Below, in pieces: positions 17,355 through 25,083 of a DNA stretch of 64,000 nt. The notes below the pieces were generated by a model that was not told the origin of the DNA, did no database searches, and was given only the letters and a program-made list of their open reading frames with translations. Source of the stretch: Streptomyces nymphaeiformis (lineage in GTDB: Bacteria; Actinomycetota; Actinomycetes; Streptomycetales; Streptomycetaceae). The DNA lies in NCBI RefSeq assembly GCF_014203895.1, contig NZ_JACHJY010000014.1, forward strand, positions 62,001-126,000, given 5' to 3'. Numbering within the stretch: position 1 is the stretch's first letter; each line of letters opens with the position of its first letter. The position numbers were made by a program, and so were the translations under genes.

Positions 17355-18280
17355 CAGGCCATGAAGATCCCCGTCACGGGCGAGACCGCGACCTCTCGGG
17401 CCGAACTGGTGGCCCGAGAGGTCGCCGCCGGCCTGAACATCATGTCGTCGGCCAGCCGGTATACCAGCGCCCTCGTCACCACCGACGCGGCCTCGGGCTC
17501 TGCGAAGGCACGGCGCGCGATCGCCGAAGGTGTCACCGTCATCGACGAGCACACGTTTCTCAAGCTGCGGGGAGGGGTGAGTCCCGGAACACCGCACGAG
17601 AACCAGACACCGAAGAAGAACCCGGAAGCGGCGACCCCGCCACGCCGCCCACTACGCCGAAGCCGTCCCCCGCCGCGTCCACAGCTGCCGCGGACGTGCC
17701 GGCGCCCAGGCGACCCGAGCCCAAGCATTCCGCCAAGCCGTTCGGCCGTCGGCGGGTCCTGATCCTGGGCGGCACCCACGAGGAGGCATCCGCCGCCCGG
17801 GCCAGGGTCGTCGAGCTGGGCGGGCCGCCGCGATCAACCCCTCGGCGAGCGTCACCGACGTCGTCCTCTTCCCCGAGGGCGAACTCGACCGCCGCATGAC
17901 CCGCATCACGGCGTTGGAGCTTCCGGTCCACGCGCACGGCCGGCTCGGAGCCCCCGTCCCCGAGCCGGCCGACGTCCCCGCCCAGGACAACGCGATGACC
18001 GATCTCCTGCCGCGCGGCGGAGTCACCGGTCTCCCCACGCTTGCCACCGCCGGCCACGGGCACGTGAGTGCCTCCTGGACACAGCGGACGAACCGCGAGA
18101 TCACGTCGTCGCCTTCGTCCTCGACGAGGACGAGCAGCTCTCCTGCGACGGGGACTTCGTCTTCTACAGCTCGCCGAGATCTACCGCCGGGGCCCGCGGT
18201 GGCGCTTCCGCGCCGCCGGCCAGGCCTACGACCATGGCCTGGAGAGCCTCGTACGCGGATACGGCGTCGACATGGAGTAA
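17355..18280 (+). pseudogene. BRCT-TerD family protein, multiply frameshifted
   Basis: Pieces in at least three frames, in the expected order, restore one protein. A BRCT domain (VTGETATSRAELVAREV, TSALVTTD, KARRAIAEGVTVIDEHTF) begins at 17361. A Pro/Ala linker follows, then a second BRCT-like part (RRRVLILGGTHEEASAARA), ITALELPVHAHG, a TerD start (LLPRGGV, VVAFVLDEDEQLSCDGDFVF) and the TerD end (LAEIYRRGPRWRFRA, YDHGLESLVRGYGVD). Part of the TerD core is deleted. TerD proteins are Ca-binding stress proteins linked to tellurite resistance; this copy cannot be made. Confidence 0.75.
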
Positions 18281-18301
18281 CCCTCGTCGCCTGCCAGATG
18301 A

Positions 18302-18500
18302 CGAGGGATGACCCAGCACATCGGAGACCAGGAGGTTCCCCTCGCCCGCCCCCGTGGTGCCGCCGCCCACGAGACCGCGGTCGACGACCGCGGCGGAGAG
18401 GCCGGCTCGGGCGGCGTAGTGGGCGCAGGCCGCGCCGTCGGCGCTGGTGATGACATCCGAGGTGCCCTCTTGGGCACGGCAGTAATGTTTCACATGGCAG
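18302..18500 (-). pseudogene. FAD-dependent oxidoreductase, N-terminal fragment
   Basis: The minus strand reads DVI-SADGAACAHYAARAGLSAAVVDRG and then GGTTGAGEGNLLVSD. This matches the ADP-binding Rossmann start and following loop of glycine/hydroxyproline oxidase-type flavoproteins, except that the GxGxxG motif is damaged. The frame then dissolves near 18300, where it abuts the end of the TerD remnant. Only the first 60 or so residues remain. Confidence 0.6.
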
Positions 18501-18708
18501 TCAGGTTGCCAAGTCCCGCCTGAAGCTTCCCAGTTGTGGCGTCGCCGCCACTCCCGCCACCCGGACACGGATGAGTAACGGCGCTCCCGACACCTTGTCA
18601 GTGCAATTTCACATTACTATGTTACCGGTCACATTCCAGTCGACGCTTGTGCCACTGGCGCGCCCCTTCGTCGGCTGTCCGACTGCTGCTCTCCCGGAGT
18701 GACCTCCT

Positions 18709-20454
18709 ATGAACAAGCACACCCGCACCTTGGCCACCGCCCTGGTGACGGCCCTCGCCCTCGGCGTCACCGGCTGTTCCGGTGGCGCCAAGTCCGGTGG
18801 CTCCCAGGACCGCAAGAACCCCGCGGCCTCCACCAACGGCGCCGTCGTCGGCGGGACCCCGCAGAAGGGAGGCACGCTCACCGTCCTGTCCAACCAGGAC
18901 TTCACCCACCTCGACCCGGCCCGCAACTGGGTCATGCCCGACATGGACTTCGGCACCCGGCTGCTCTACCGCACCTTGGTCACCTACAAGGCGGAGCCCG
19001 GGGCCAAGGGCAGCGAACTCGTCCCCGACCTCGCCGAGGACCTCGGCACCCCGTCCAACGGCGCCAAGACGTGGACCTTCCGCCTCAAGCCCGGCCTGAA
19101 GTACGAGGACGGCACCCCGATCACCGCCCAGGACATCAAGTACAACGTGGAGCGGTCCTTCTCCCCCGACCTGCCCGGCGGCCCCGACTACGCGGCCCGT
19201 TACCTCGCCGGCGCCAAGGGCTACCAGGGTCCGGCCCAGGGCAGGCACCTCGACTCGGTGAAGACCCCGGACGCCCGCACGATCGTCTTCGAACTCCACA
19301 CGGCCTTCGCCGAGTTCCCCTTCGCCACCACCCTGCCGACCTTCGCCCCGGTGCCGCCGAAGCAGGACAAGGGCCCCCAGTACGACAGCCGACCCTTCTC
19401 CTCGGGGCCGTACAAGATCGAGACGTACGCCCGCGACAAGCAGATCGTCCTGGTCCGCAACTCCCACTGGGACCCGAAGAGCGACTCCGTCCGCAAGGCG
19501 TACCCGGACCGGATCGTCGTCACCATGGGCCTCAAGGGCAACCAGATCGACGACCGGCTCATCGCCTCCTCCGGCACCGACGCCTCCGCCGTCTCCTGGG
19601 CCCAGCTCCGCCCCGAGTCCATCTCCAAGGTGCTCACCAAGGCCGACGTCAAGGCCCGGCTGCTCGCCGAGTCCAGCAGCTGCACCGAGATGGTCCAGAT
19701 GCACACCGGCCGCGCCCCCTTCGACGACCTGAAGGTCCGCCAGGCCGTGCAATGGGCCCTCGACCGGGAGGCGATCGTCACCGCCGCCGGCGGCCCGGCG
19801 GTCACCGACGCCTCCAGCGCCGCCATGCCGGGCTCCCTCTTCACCGGTGGAAAGCAGCCCGACACCCTGAAGATCCCGCTCTCCGGCGACCCCGAGAAAG
19901 CCAAGCAGCTGCTCAAGGAGGCCGGCAAGGCCGACGGCTTCTCCACCCGCCTCACCGTCTCCGTCAACGACAAGGCCATCGGGGAGGCCATCCAGCAGTC
20001 CCTGGGCCGGGCGGGCATCAAGGTGACCATCGAGACCGTCGACCCGTCCGCCTTCTACGACACCATCGGCGACACCAAGAACCGCACCGACCTCGTCTAC
20101 ACCGGCTGGTGCCCCGACTTCCCCTCCGGCACCACCTTCCTCCCCTTCGTCTTCGACGGCCGCTACATCAAGGAGAAGGGCAACTCCGGCAACCACTCCC
20201 TCTTCAGGGACGACGCCACCATGAAGCGGATGGACGAGATCGCCGCCATGACCGACGGCGCCCAGGCGAACAAGGCGTGGCAGGAGCTCGACGGCCAGAT
20301 CCTCGCCAAGGCCCCGGTCGCCCCCGGTGCCATGAAGCGCCGCTCCCTCCTCGTCGGCACCAACATCGCCGGCGCCTACGGCCACACCTCCTGGAGCGGG
20401 CAGATCGACTACGCGACGGTCGGTCTCAAGGACCCTTCGAAGAGCGCGAACTGA
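18709..20454 (+). CDS. ABC importer substrate-binding lipoprotein (SBP_bac_5, peptide type)
   Basis: 581 residues. A lipoprotein signal ends VTGCSGG. The family-5 extracellular binding protein pattern is clear: GGTLTVLSNQDFTHLDPARN near the mature start, LVPDLAEDLG, TWTFRLKPGLKYEDGTPITAQDIKY, and FSSGPYKIE later. This is the substrate receptor for the importer encoded by the next four genes. The family binds di/oligopeptides, nickel chelates or opines; substrate cannot be told from sequence. A GGAG element precedes the ATG. About 200 bp upstream is free of genes and probably holds the operon promoter. Confidence 0.93.
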   Translation: MNKHTRTLATALVTALALGVTGCSGGAKSGGSQDRKNPAASTNGAVVGGTPQKGGTLTVLSNQDFTHLDPARNWVMPDMDFGTRLLYRTLVTYKAEPGAKGSELVPDLAEDLGTPSNGAKTWTFRLKPGLKYEDGTPITAQDIKYNVERSFSPDLPGGPDYAARYLAGAKGYQGPAQGRHLDSVKTPDARTIVFELHTAFAEFPFATTLPTFAPVPPKQDKGPQYDSRPFSSGPYKIETYARDKQIVLVRNSHWDPKSDSVRKAYPDRIVVTMGLKGNQIDDRLIASSGTDASAVSWAQLRPESISKVLTKADVKARLLAESSSCTEMVQMHTGRAPFDDLKVRQAVQWALDREAIVTAAGGPAVTDASSAAMPGSLFTGGKQPDTLKIPLSGDPEKAKQLLKEAGKADGFSTRLTVSVNDKAIGEAIQQSLGRAGIKVTIETVDPSAFYDTIGDTKNRTDLVYTGWCPDFPSGTTFLPFVFDGRYIKEKGNSGNHSLFRDDATMKRMDEIAAMTDGAQANKAWQELDGQILAKAPVAPGAMKRRSLLVGTNIAGAYGHTSWSGQIDYATVGLKDPSKSAN

Positions 20455-20468
20455 AGGACGTCCCTCCC

Positions 20469-21401
20469 ATGACCATGACCACCACCTCCCCTCCGGTGCA
20501 CGGGGGCGGCGGGGCCTGGCAGCTGGTCCGCGCGGAACTGCGCCGCCGCACCTCCCTCAAGGCCTCCCTCGCCGTCGTCGCCCTCTTCGCCCTGATGACC
20601 GTGGCCGCCCCGCTGATCAGCTCGCTGGGCGGCTGGAACCCGGAAGAGTTCGACAAGTCCGCCGTCGACCCCTACCTCGGCGGACTGCCGATCGGGCCGC
20701 TCGGCGGGGTCTCCGCCGAACACTGGCTCGGTGTCGAACCCATCACCGGGCGCGACCTGTTCGCCCGGGTCGTGCACGGCGCCCAGGTCTCGCTGCTGAT
20801 CGCCTTCGCCGCCACCGCGATCGTCGTGGTGGCGGGGGTGGCCGCCGGCGTCGCCGCCGGCTACTTCGGCGGCCGCACCGACACCGTCCTGTCCCGTCTG
20901 ATGGACCTGACGATGTCCTTCCCCTCCCTCATCTTCATGATCGCGATGATGTCGGTGGCCCGGGACGTCAACCGGACCCTGCTGATGATCCTCGTCATCG
21001 GCCTCTTCGGCTGGCCCGGCGTGGCCCGCGTCGTCCGCGGCCAGACCCTCTCGCTCAAGCACCGCGAGTACGTCGACGCGGCCCGCGTCGGCGGCTCCGG
21101 CTCCTGGCGGATCCTCGCCCGCGACATCCTCCCGGGCGTCGCCGGACCCGTCATCGCGTACACCACGCTCATGATCCCCGGCATGATCGCCACCGAGGCC
21201 GCCCTCAGCTACCTCGGGGTCGGCGTCCGTCCGCCGACCCCTTCCTGGGGGCAGATGATCGCGGAGAGCGTCGCCTACTACGACACGGACCCCATGTACT
21301 TCCTCGTCCCCAGCCTCTGTCTCTTCCTCACCGTGCTGGCGTTCACCCTCCTCGGCGACGCCCTGCGCGACATCCTCGACCCGCGAGGAGGCCGCACGTG
21401 A
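20469..21401 (+). CDS. ABC importer permease (DppC-like)
   Basis: 310 residues with a cytoplasmic N-terminus, about six membrane helices and the permease coupling loop EYVDAARVGGSGSWRILARDI. It starts 14 bp after the binding-protein gene, and its stop overlaps the GTG of the second permease. Forms the membrane channel with the next gene product. Confidence 0.92.
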   Translation: MTMTTTSPPVHGGGGAWQLVRAELRRRTSLKASLAVVALFALMTVAAPLISSLGGWNPEEFDKSAVDPYLGGLPIGPLGGVSAEHWLGVEPITGRDLFARVVHGAQVSLLIAFAATAIVVVAGVAAGVAAGYFGGRTDTVLSRLMDLTMSFPSLIFMIAMMSVARDVNRTLLMILVIGLFGWPGVARVVRGQTLSLKHREYVDAARVGGSGSWRILARDILPGVAGPVIAYTTLMIPGMIATEAALSYLGVGVRPPTPSWGQMIAESVAYYDTDPMYFLVPSLCLFLTVLAFTLLGDALRDILDPRGGRT

Positions 21402-22384
21402 TCCTCTACCTCGGCCGCCGGCTCCTCGGGGTGGTCGGCGTCCTCCTCGCGATCGCCGCCGTCACCTTCACCATCTTCTACGTGCTGCCCTCCGACCCGG
21501 CCGCCGCGGCCTGCGGCAAGGCGTGCAGCGACGAGCGTCTGGAGGCGATCCGCGCCCACATGGGTCTGGACGCCCCGCTGTGGCGCCAGTTCTCCGACTT
21601 CGTCACCGGCATCTTCACCGGCCGCACCATGGGCACCGGCCAGTACGCCCTGCGCTGCGACTTCCCCTGCCTCGGCTACTCGTACGAGAACAGCGAAGAC
21701 GTCTGGGACCTGCTCGTCGACCGGCTCCCCGTCTCCGCCTCGCTCGCCGTCGGCGCGTCCGTGCTGTGGCTGGTCCTCGGTCTCTCCGCCGGCGTGACGG
21801 CCGCGCTCCGCAAGGACACCCTCACGGACCGGGCCCTCATGGTCGGCGCGGTCGCCGCCGCCTCCCTGCCGGTCTACTTCACCTCGGTGCTGCTCATCTA
21901 CGGGCTGATCCGGCTGACCGGGCTGCTGCCCTACCCGCAGTACGTGCCCTTCGGCTCCGACCCCCTGTCCTGGGCGTCGAACCTGCTGCTGCCCTGGCTG
22001 GCACTGGCCGTGCTCTACGCGGCCATGTACGCCCGGCAGAGCCGCGGCTCGATGATCGAGTCCATGGCGGAGCCGTACATCCGCACCGCGCGCGCCAAGG
22101 GACTGCCGCGCCGCACGGTGGTCGTCAAACACGGGCTGCGCGCCGGAATGACGCCGATCCTGACCATCTTCGGCATGGACCTGGGCGGTCTGCTCGCCGG
22201 CGCGGTGATCACCGAGTCCATCTTCGGACTGCCCGGCGTCGGACGTCTCTTCTACGGGGCCCTGTCCACCGGCGACCAGCCCGTCATCCTCGGCGTGACG
22301 CTGCTCGCCGCCACCTTCATCGTCGTCGCCAACCTGGCCGTCGACCTGCTGTACGCCGTCGTCGACCCGCGAGTGAGGTACTGA
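21398..22384 (+). CDS. ABC importer permease (DppB-like)
   Basis: 328 residues from a GTG overlapping the previous stop (GTGA). MILYLGRRLLGVVGVLLAIAAVTF is the usual DppB/OppB first helix. The coupling motif PYIRTARAKGLPRRTVVVKH and LTIFGMDLGGLLAGAVITE follow. Its stop shares one base with the ATG of the first ATPase gene. A stretch of about 40 residues with three Cys (residues 33-95) between the first helices is longer than in E. coli DppB. Confidence 0.92.
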   Translation: MILYLGRRLLGVVGVLLAIAAVTFTIFYVLPSDPAAAACGKACSDERLEAIRAHMGLDAPLWRQFSDFVTGIFTGRTMGTGQYALRCDFPCLGYSYENSEDVWDLLVDRLPVSASLAVGASVLWLVLGLSAGVTAALRKDTLTDRALMVGAVAAASLPVYFTSVLLIYGLIRLTGLLPYPQYVPFGSDPLSWASNLLLPWLALAVLYAAMYARQSRGSMIESMAEPYIRTARAKGLPRRTVVVKHGLRAGMTPILTIFGMDLGGLLAGAVITESIFGLPGVGRLFYGALSTGDQPVILGVTLLAATFIVVANLAVDLLYAVVDPRVRY

Positions 22385-23388
22385 TGGGCGCCTTGGCCCC
22401 CCTGCTGTCGGTACGGGACCTCACGGTCACCTTCCCGACCGAGCGCGGCCCCGTCCGGGCGGTCGACTCCCTCTCTTTCGACGTCCCGCCCGGGCGCACC
22501 CTCGGCATCGTCGGCGAGTCCGGTTCCGGCAAGTCCGTCACCTCGCTCGCCGTGATGGGCCTGCACACCGGCGCCGAGGTCACCGGCTCCGTCGCCCTGG
22601 ACGGCCGCGAACTGATCGGCCTGCCGGAGCGCGAGCTCAACCGGCTGCGCGGACGGAGGATGGCGATGATCTTCCAGGACCCGCTGTCCAGCCTGCACCC
22701 GTACTACACGGTCGGGGAGCAGATCGCCGAGCACCACCGGGTCCACTTCGGGTCCCGGCGCGCGGCCGCCCGCGAGCGGGCCGTCGAGGCGCTCGGGGAG
22801 GTCGGCATCCCCGAACCGCGCCGCCGGGCCGGCGAGTACCCCCACCAGTTCTCGGGCGGTATGCGGCAGCGCGTGATGATCGCGATGGCGCTGGCCTGCG
22901 AGCCGGATCTGCTGATCGCCGACGAGCCGACGACGGCGCTCGACGTCACCGTCCAGGCGCAGATCCTGGAGCTGATCGCCCGCCTCCAGCAGGACCGGGG
23001 CCTCTCCGTCGTCATGATCACACACGACCTCGGGGTGGTCGCCCGGGTGGCCCACGACGTGCTGGTGATGTACGGCGGCCGGGCCGCCGAACACGCCCCG
23101 GTGGATGCCCTGTTCGCGGCCCCGGCCCATCCGTACACCCGGGGCCTGCTCGACTCCCTGCCCCGGCTCGACGACCACGACGACGCGCCGCTGCGGGCGA
23201 TCCCCGGCAGCCCGCCTTCCCTGCTCGACCCGGCACCGGGCTGCGTGTTCGCGCCCCGCTGCCCCCGCGCCGCCGCGGGCTCCGAGGAGGAACGGGCCCG
23301 CTGCACGGGCGAACGCCCCCTGCTCGGTGGCCCGGACGGACACCCGGCCGCCTGCCACTTCCCCGCATACGAAGGCGTTCCCTCATGA
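22384..23388 (+). CDS. ABC importer ATPase (DppD-like)
   Basis: 334 residues. Walker A GESGSGKSVTS, signature FSGGMRQRVMIAMAL, Walker B LLIADEPTTALDVT and the His-switch ITHDLGVV are all intact. The C-terminal oligopeptide-ABC extension (GCVFAPRCPRA with its Cys) is present; in related DppD/OppD proteins this part can bind an iron-sulphur cluster. It overlaps the next gene (ATGA). Confidence 0.94.
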   Translation: MGALAPLLSVRDLTVTFPTERGPVRAVDSLSFDVPPGRTLGIVGESGSGKSVTSLAVMGLHTGAEVTGSVALDGRELIGLPERELNRLRGRRMAMIFQDPLSSLHPYYTVGEQIAEHHRVHFGSRRAAARERAVEALGEVGIPEPRRRAGEYPHQFSGGMRQRVMIAMALACEPDLLIADEPTTALDVTVQAQILELIARLQQDRGLSVVMITHDLGVVARVAHDVLVMYGGRAAEHAPVDALFAAPAHPYTRGLLDSLPRLDDHDDAPLRAIPGSPPSLLDPAPGCVFAPRCPRAAAGSEEERARCTGERPLLGGPDGHPAACHFPAYEGVPS

Positions 23389-24374
23389 CCACCACAGCCC
23401 CCTCCCTGTTGAGCGTCCGGGACCTGACCATGACCTTCCGCGGGCGCCGGGCCCGCTCGGCGCCCGTCCGGGCCGTCGACGGCGTCTCCTTCGACGTCGC
23501 GGCCGGCGAGACCCTCGGCCTCGTCGGCGAGTCCGGCTGCGGCAAGTCGACCACCGGCCGCATGATCGTGCGGCTCCTGGAGCCGACCACCGGCTCCGTC
23601 TCGTACGACGGCCGCGACATCAGCCATCTGTCCCAGCGCGAACTGAAGCCGTTGCGGCGCGACCTCCAGATGGTCTTCCAGGACCCCCACTCCTCCCTCA
23701 ACCCCCGGCAGACCGTCGCCCGCATCATCTCCGACCCCCTGCTCGTGCAGGGGAGTTCGGCCGCCGATGCACGCAAGCGGGCCGTGGAGCTGATGGAGCT
23801 CGTCGGGCTCATCCCGGAGCACATCGACCGCTACCCGCACGAGTTCTCGGGCGGTCAGGCCCAGCGCATCGGCATCGCCCGCGCGCTGGCCACAGCCCCC
23901 CGCCTCGTCGTCGCCGACGAGCCGGTCTCCGCCCTCGACGTCTCCGTCCAGGCGCAGATCGTCAATCTCATGGAACGGCTCCAGCGGGAACTCGGCCTCG
24001 CCTACCTCTTCATCGCCCACGACCTCTCGGTCGTGAAGCGCGTCTGCGACCGGGTCGCCGTGATGTACCTCGGCCGCATCGTGGAGATCGGTCCGAAGGA
24101 GCGGGTGTACGCGGCGCCCGCCCACCCCTACACCCGGGCTCTGCTCTCCGCCGTGCCCTTGCCCGACCCGGCGGCCGAGCGGGCCCGGGAGCGGATCACG
24201 CTGCTCGGCGACCCTCCGAGCCCGGCCGCTCCACCACCGGGCTGCACCTTCCACCCGCGCTGCCCCAAGGCCCGGGAGATCTGCCGCACCGAGGCGCCGC
24301 CGCTGCGGATCGCCGTCCCGGGCGACGCCCGGCAGGTGGCCTGCCACTTCCCCGAGGGCCCGGAGGAAAGGTGA
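23385..24374 (+). CDS. ABC importer ATPase (DppF-like)
   Basis: 329 residues. Walker A GESGCGKSTTG, signature FSGGQAQRIGIARAL, Walker B LVVADEPVSALDVS and switch IAHDLSVV are intact, followed by the GCTFHPRCPKA C-terminal extension. As last gene of the five it completes the A-C-B-D-F importer. No terminator hairpin is obvious in the 100 bp after it. Confidence 0.94.
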   Translation: MTTTAPSLLSVRDLTMTFRGRRARSAPVRAVDGVSFDVAAGETLGLVGESGCGKSTTGRMIVRLLEPTTGSVSYDGRDISHLSQRELKPLRRDLQMVFQDPHSSLNPRQTVARIISDPLLVQGSSAADARKRAVELMELVGLIPEHIDRYPHEFSGGQAQRIGIARALATAPRLVVADEPVSALDVSVQAQIVNLMERLQRELGLAYLFIAHDLSVVKRVCDRVAVMYLGRIVEIGPKERVYAAPAHPYTRALLSAVPLPDPAAERARERITLLGDPPSPAAPPPGCTFHPRCPKAREICRTEAPPLRIAVPGDARQVACHFPEGPEER

Positions 24375-24483
24375 GGGCGCACCGCTGCTCTTGAGCCGCC
24401 CATGCTCCTCGTCCTCATGTTCCTGACGGAACTGTCACCACGCCACGGGGGACGATCAGAGCGTGATCGAGCCGAGAGCGCGG

Positions 24484-25029
24484 GACCCGACTACGACGCG
24501 GTCATCAGCGGGGCGAGCCTCGCCGGCAGCGCGGCAGCGATCCTGCCCGCCCGGCGAGGTGCCGCGTCGCACTGCTCGAACGCCGCTCGCATCCCGAGGC
24601 GTACGGGGCGTACGGGGCGTACGGGGCGTACGAGGCACTGTGCGCCTACTCCATCACCGCCAACGCCACCCCGGCCCCTGAGGAACCCGACATCGTCCCC
24701 GCTCTCGAGAAGGCGGGGCCGTGCGCAGCGAGGCCCGCTGGCACGCCCGTTGGGGATGGATCGACCCGAGTGCCCCGACCGAACACCGTGTGCTGCACCG
24801 AGGTCAATCACGGACTGGGCCGGATCAGCTCGCTCGAGGTGCAGGTGTACGAGGGGCTGCTCGAGGAGATGATGCGCGAGATCGACGGCCTGCCGTACCG
24901 CAAGGCGCCCGATCTCATGTCTGTCTCAAGGCGGGCTTCGAGACGGTGCTGCACCGCATCGGGCTGCGGGGACGCGATAAGGAAGCCCTGAGGGCGGCCG
25001 GACGCCGCGTCTGGCTCCGGGGCCGTTGA
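24484..25029 (+). pseudogene. FAD-dependent monooxygenase fragment plus unrecognised fragment
   Basis: Reads YDAVISGASLAGSAAAIL, ARRG (one-base deletion) VALLERRSHPEAY, then ALCAYSITANATP and VRSEARWHARWGWIDPSAPTEH. This is the start of a PHBH-type FAD monooxygenase, ended at about residue 110. A 9-bp repeat expansion (GAY repeats) sits between HPEAY and ALCAYS. From 24800 another frame reads VNHGLGRISSLEVQVYEGLL and, after a further frameshift, KAGFETVLHRIGLRGRDKEAL, which I do not recognise. Both pieces are dead. Confidence 0.6.
24599..24634 (+). repeat. 9-bp tandem repeat GCGTACGGG, four copies
   Basis: Three perfect copies and a fourth with one change (GCGTACGAG). In the monooxygenase frame it adds Gly-Ala-Tyr units, so the expansion itself keeps frame. 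Confidence 0.9.
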
Positions 25030-25048
25030 CGGGGTGCAGCGCCGTGAC

Positions 25049-25079
25049 GTTCGCCGGGGCCTGGCGGGCCCCGGCGAAC
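25049..25079 (-). terminator. Terminator of collagenase gene
   Basis: Perfect 13-bp inverted repeat (GTTCGCCGGGGCC and GGCCCCGGCGAAC) with a TGGCG loop, 4 bp beyond the stop of the minus-strand collagenase gene. Confidence 0.85.
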
Positions 25080-25083
25080 CGGG

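Noticed and set aside
18622..20385. 587-codon minus-strand frame in the ABC binding-protein gene
   Set aside because: Gly/Val/Asp-rich shadow of the lipoprotein gene, which has lipobox and family motifs.
24599..24634. CRISPR-like array
   Set aside because: The units are 9 bp, contiguous, without spacers; it is a simple tandem repeat in a dead gene.
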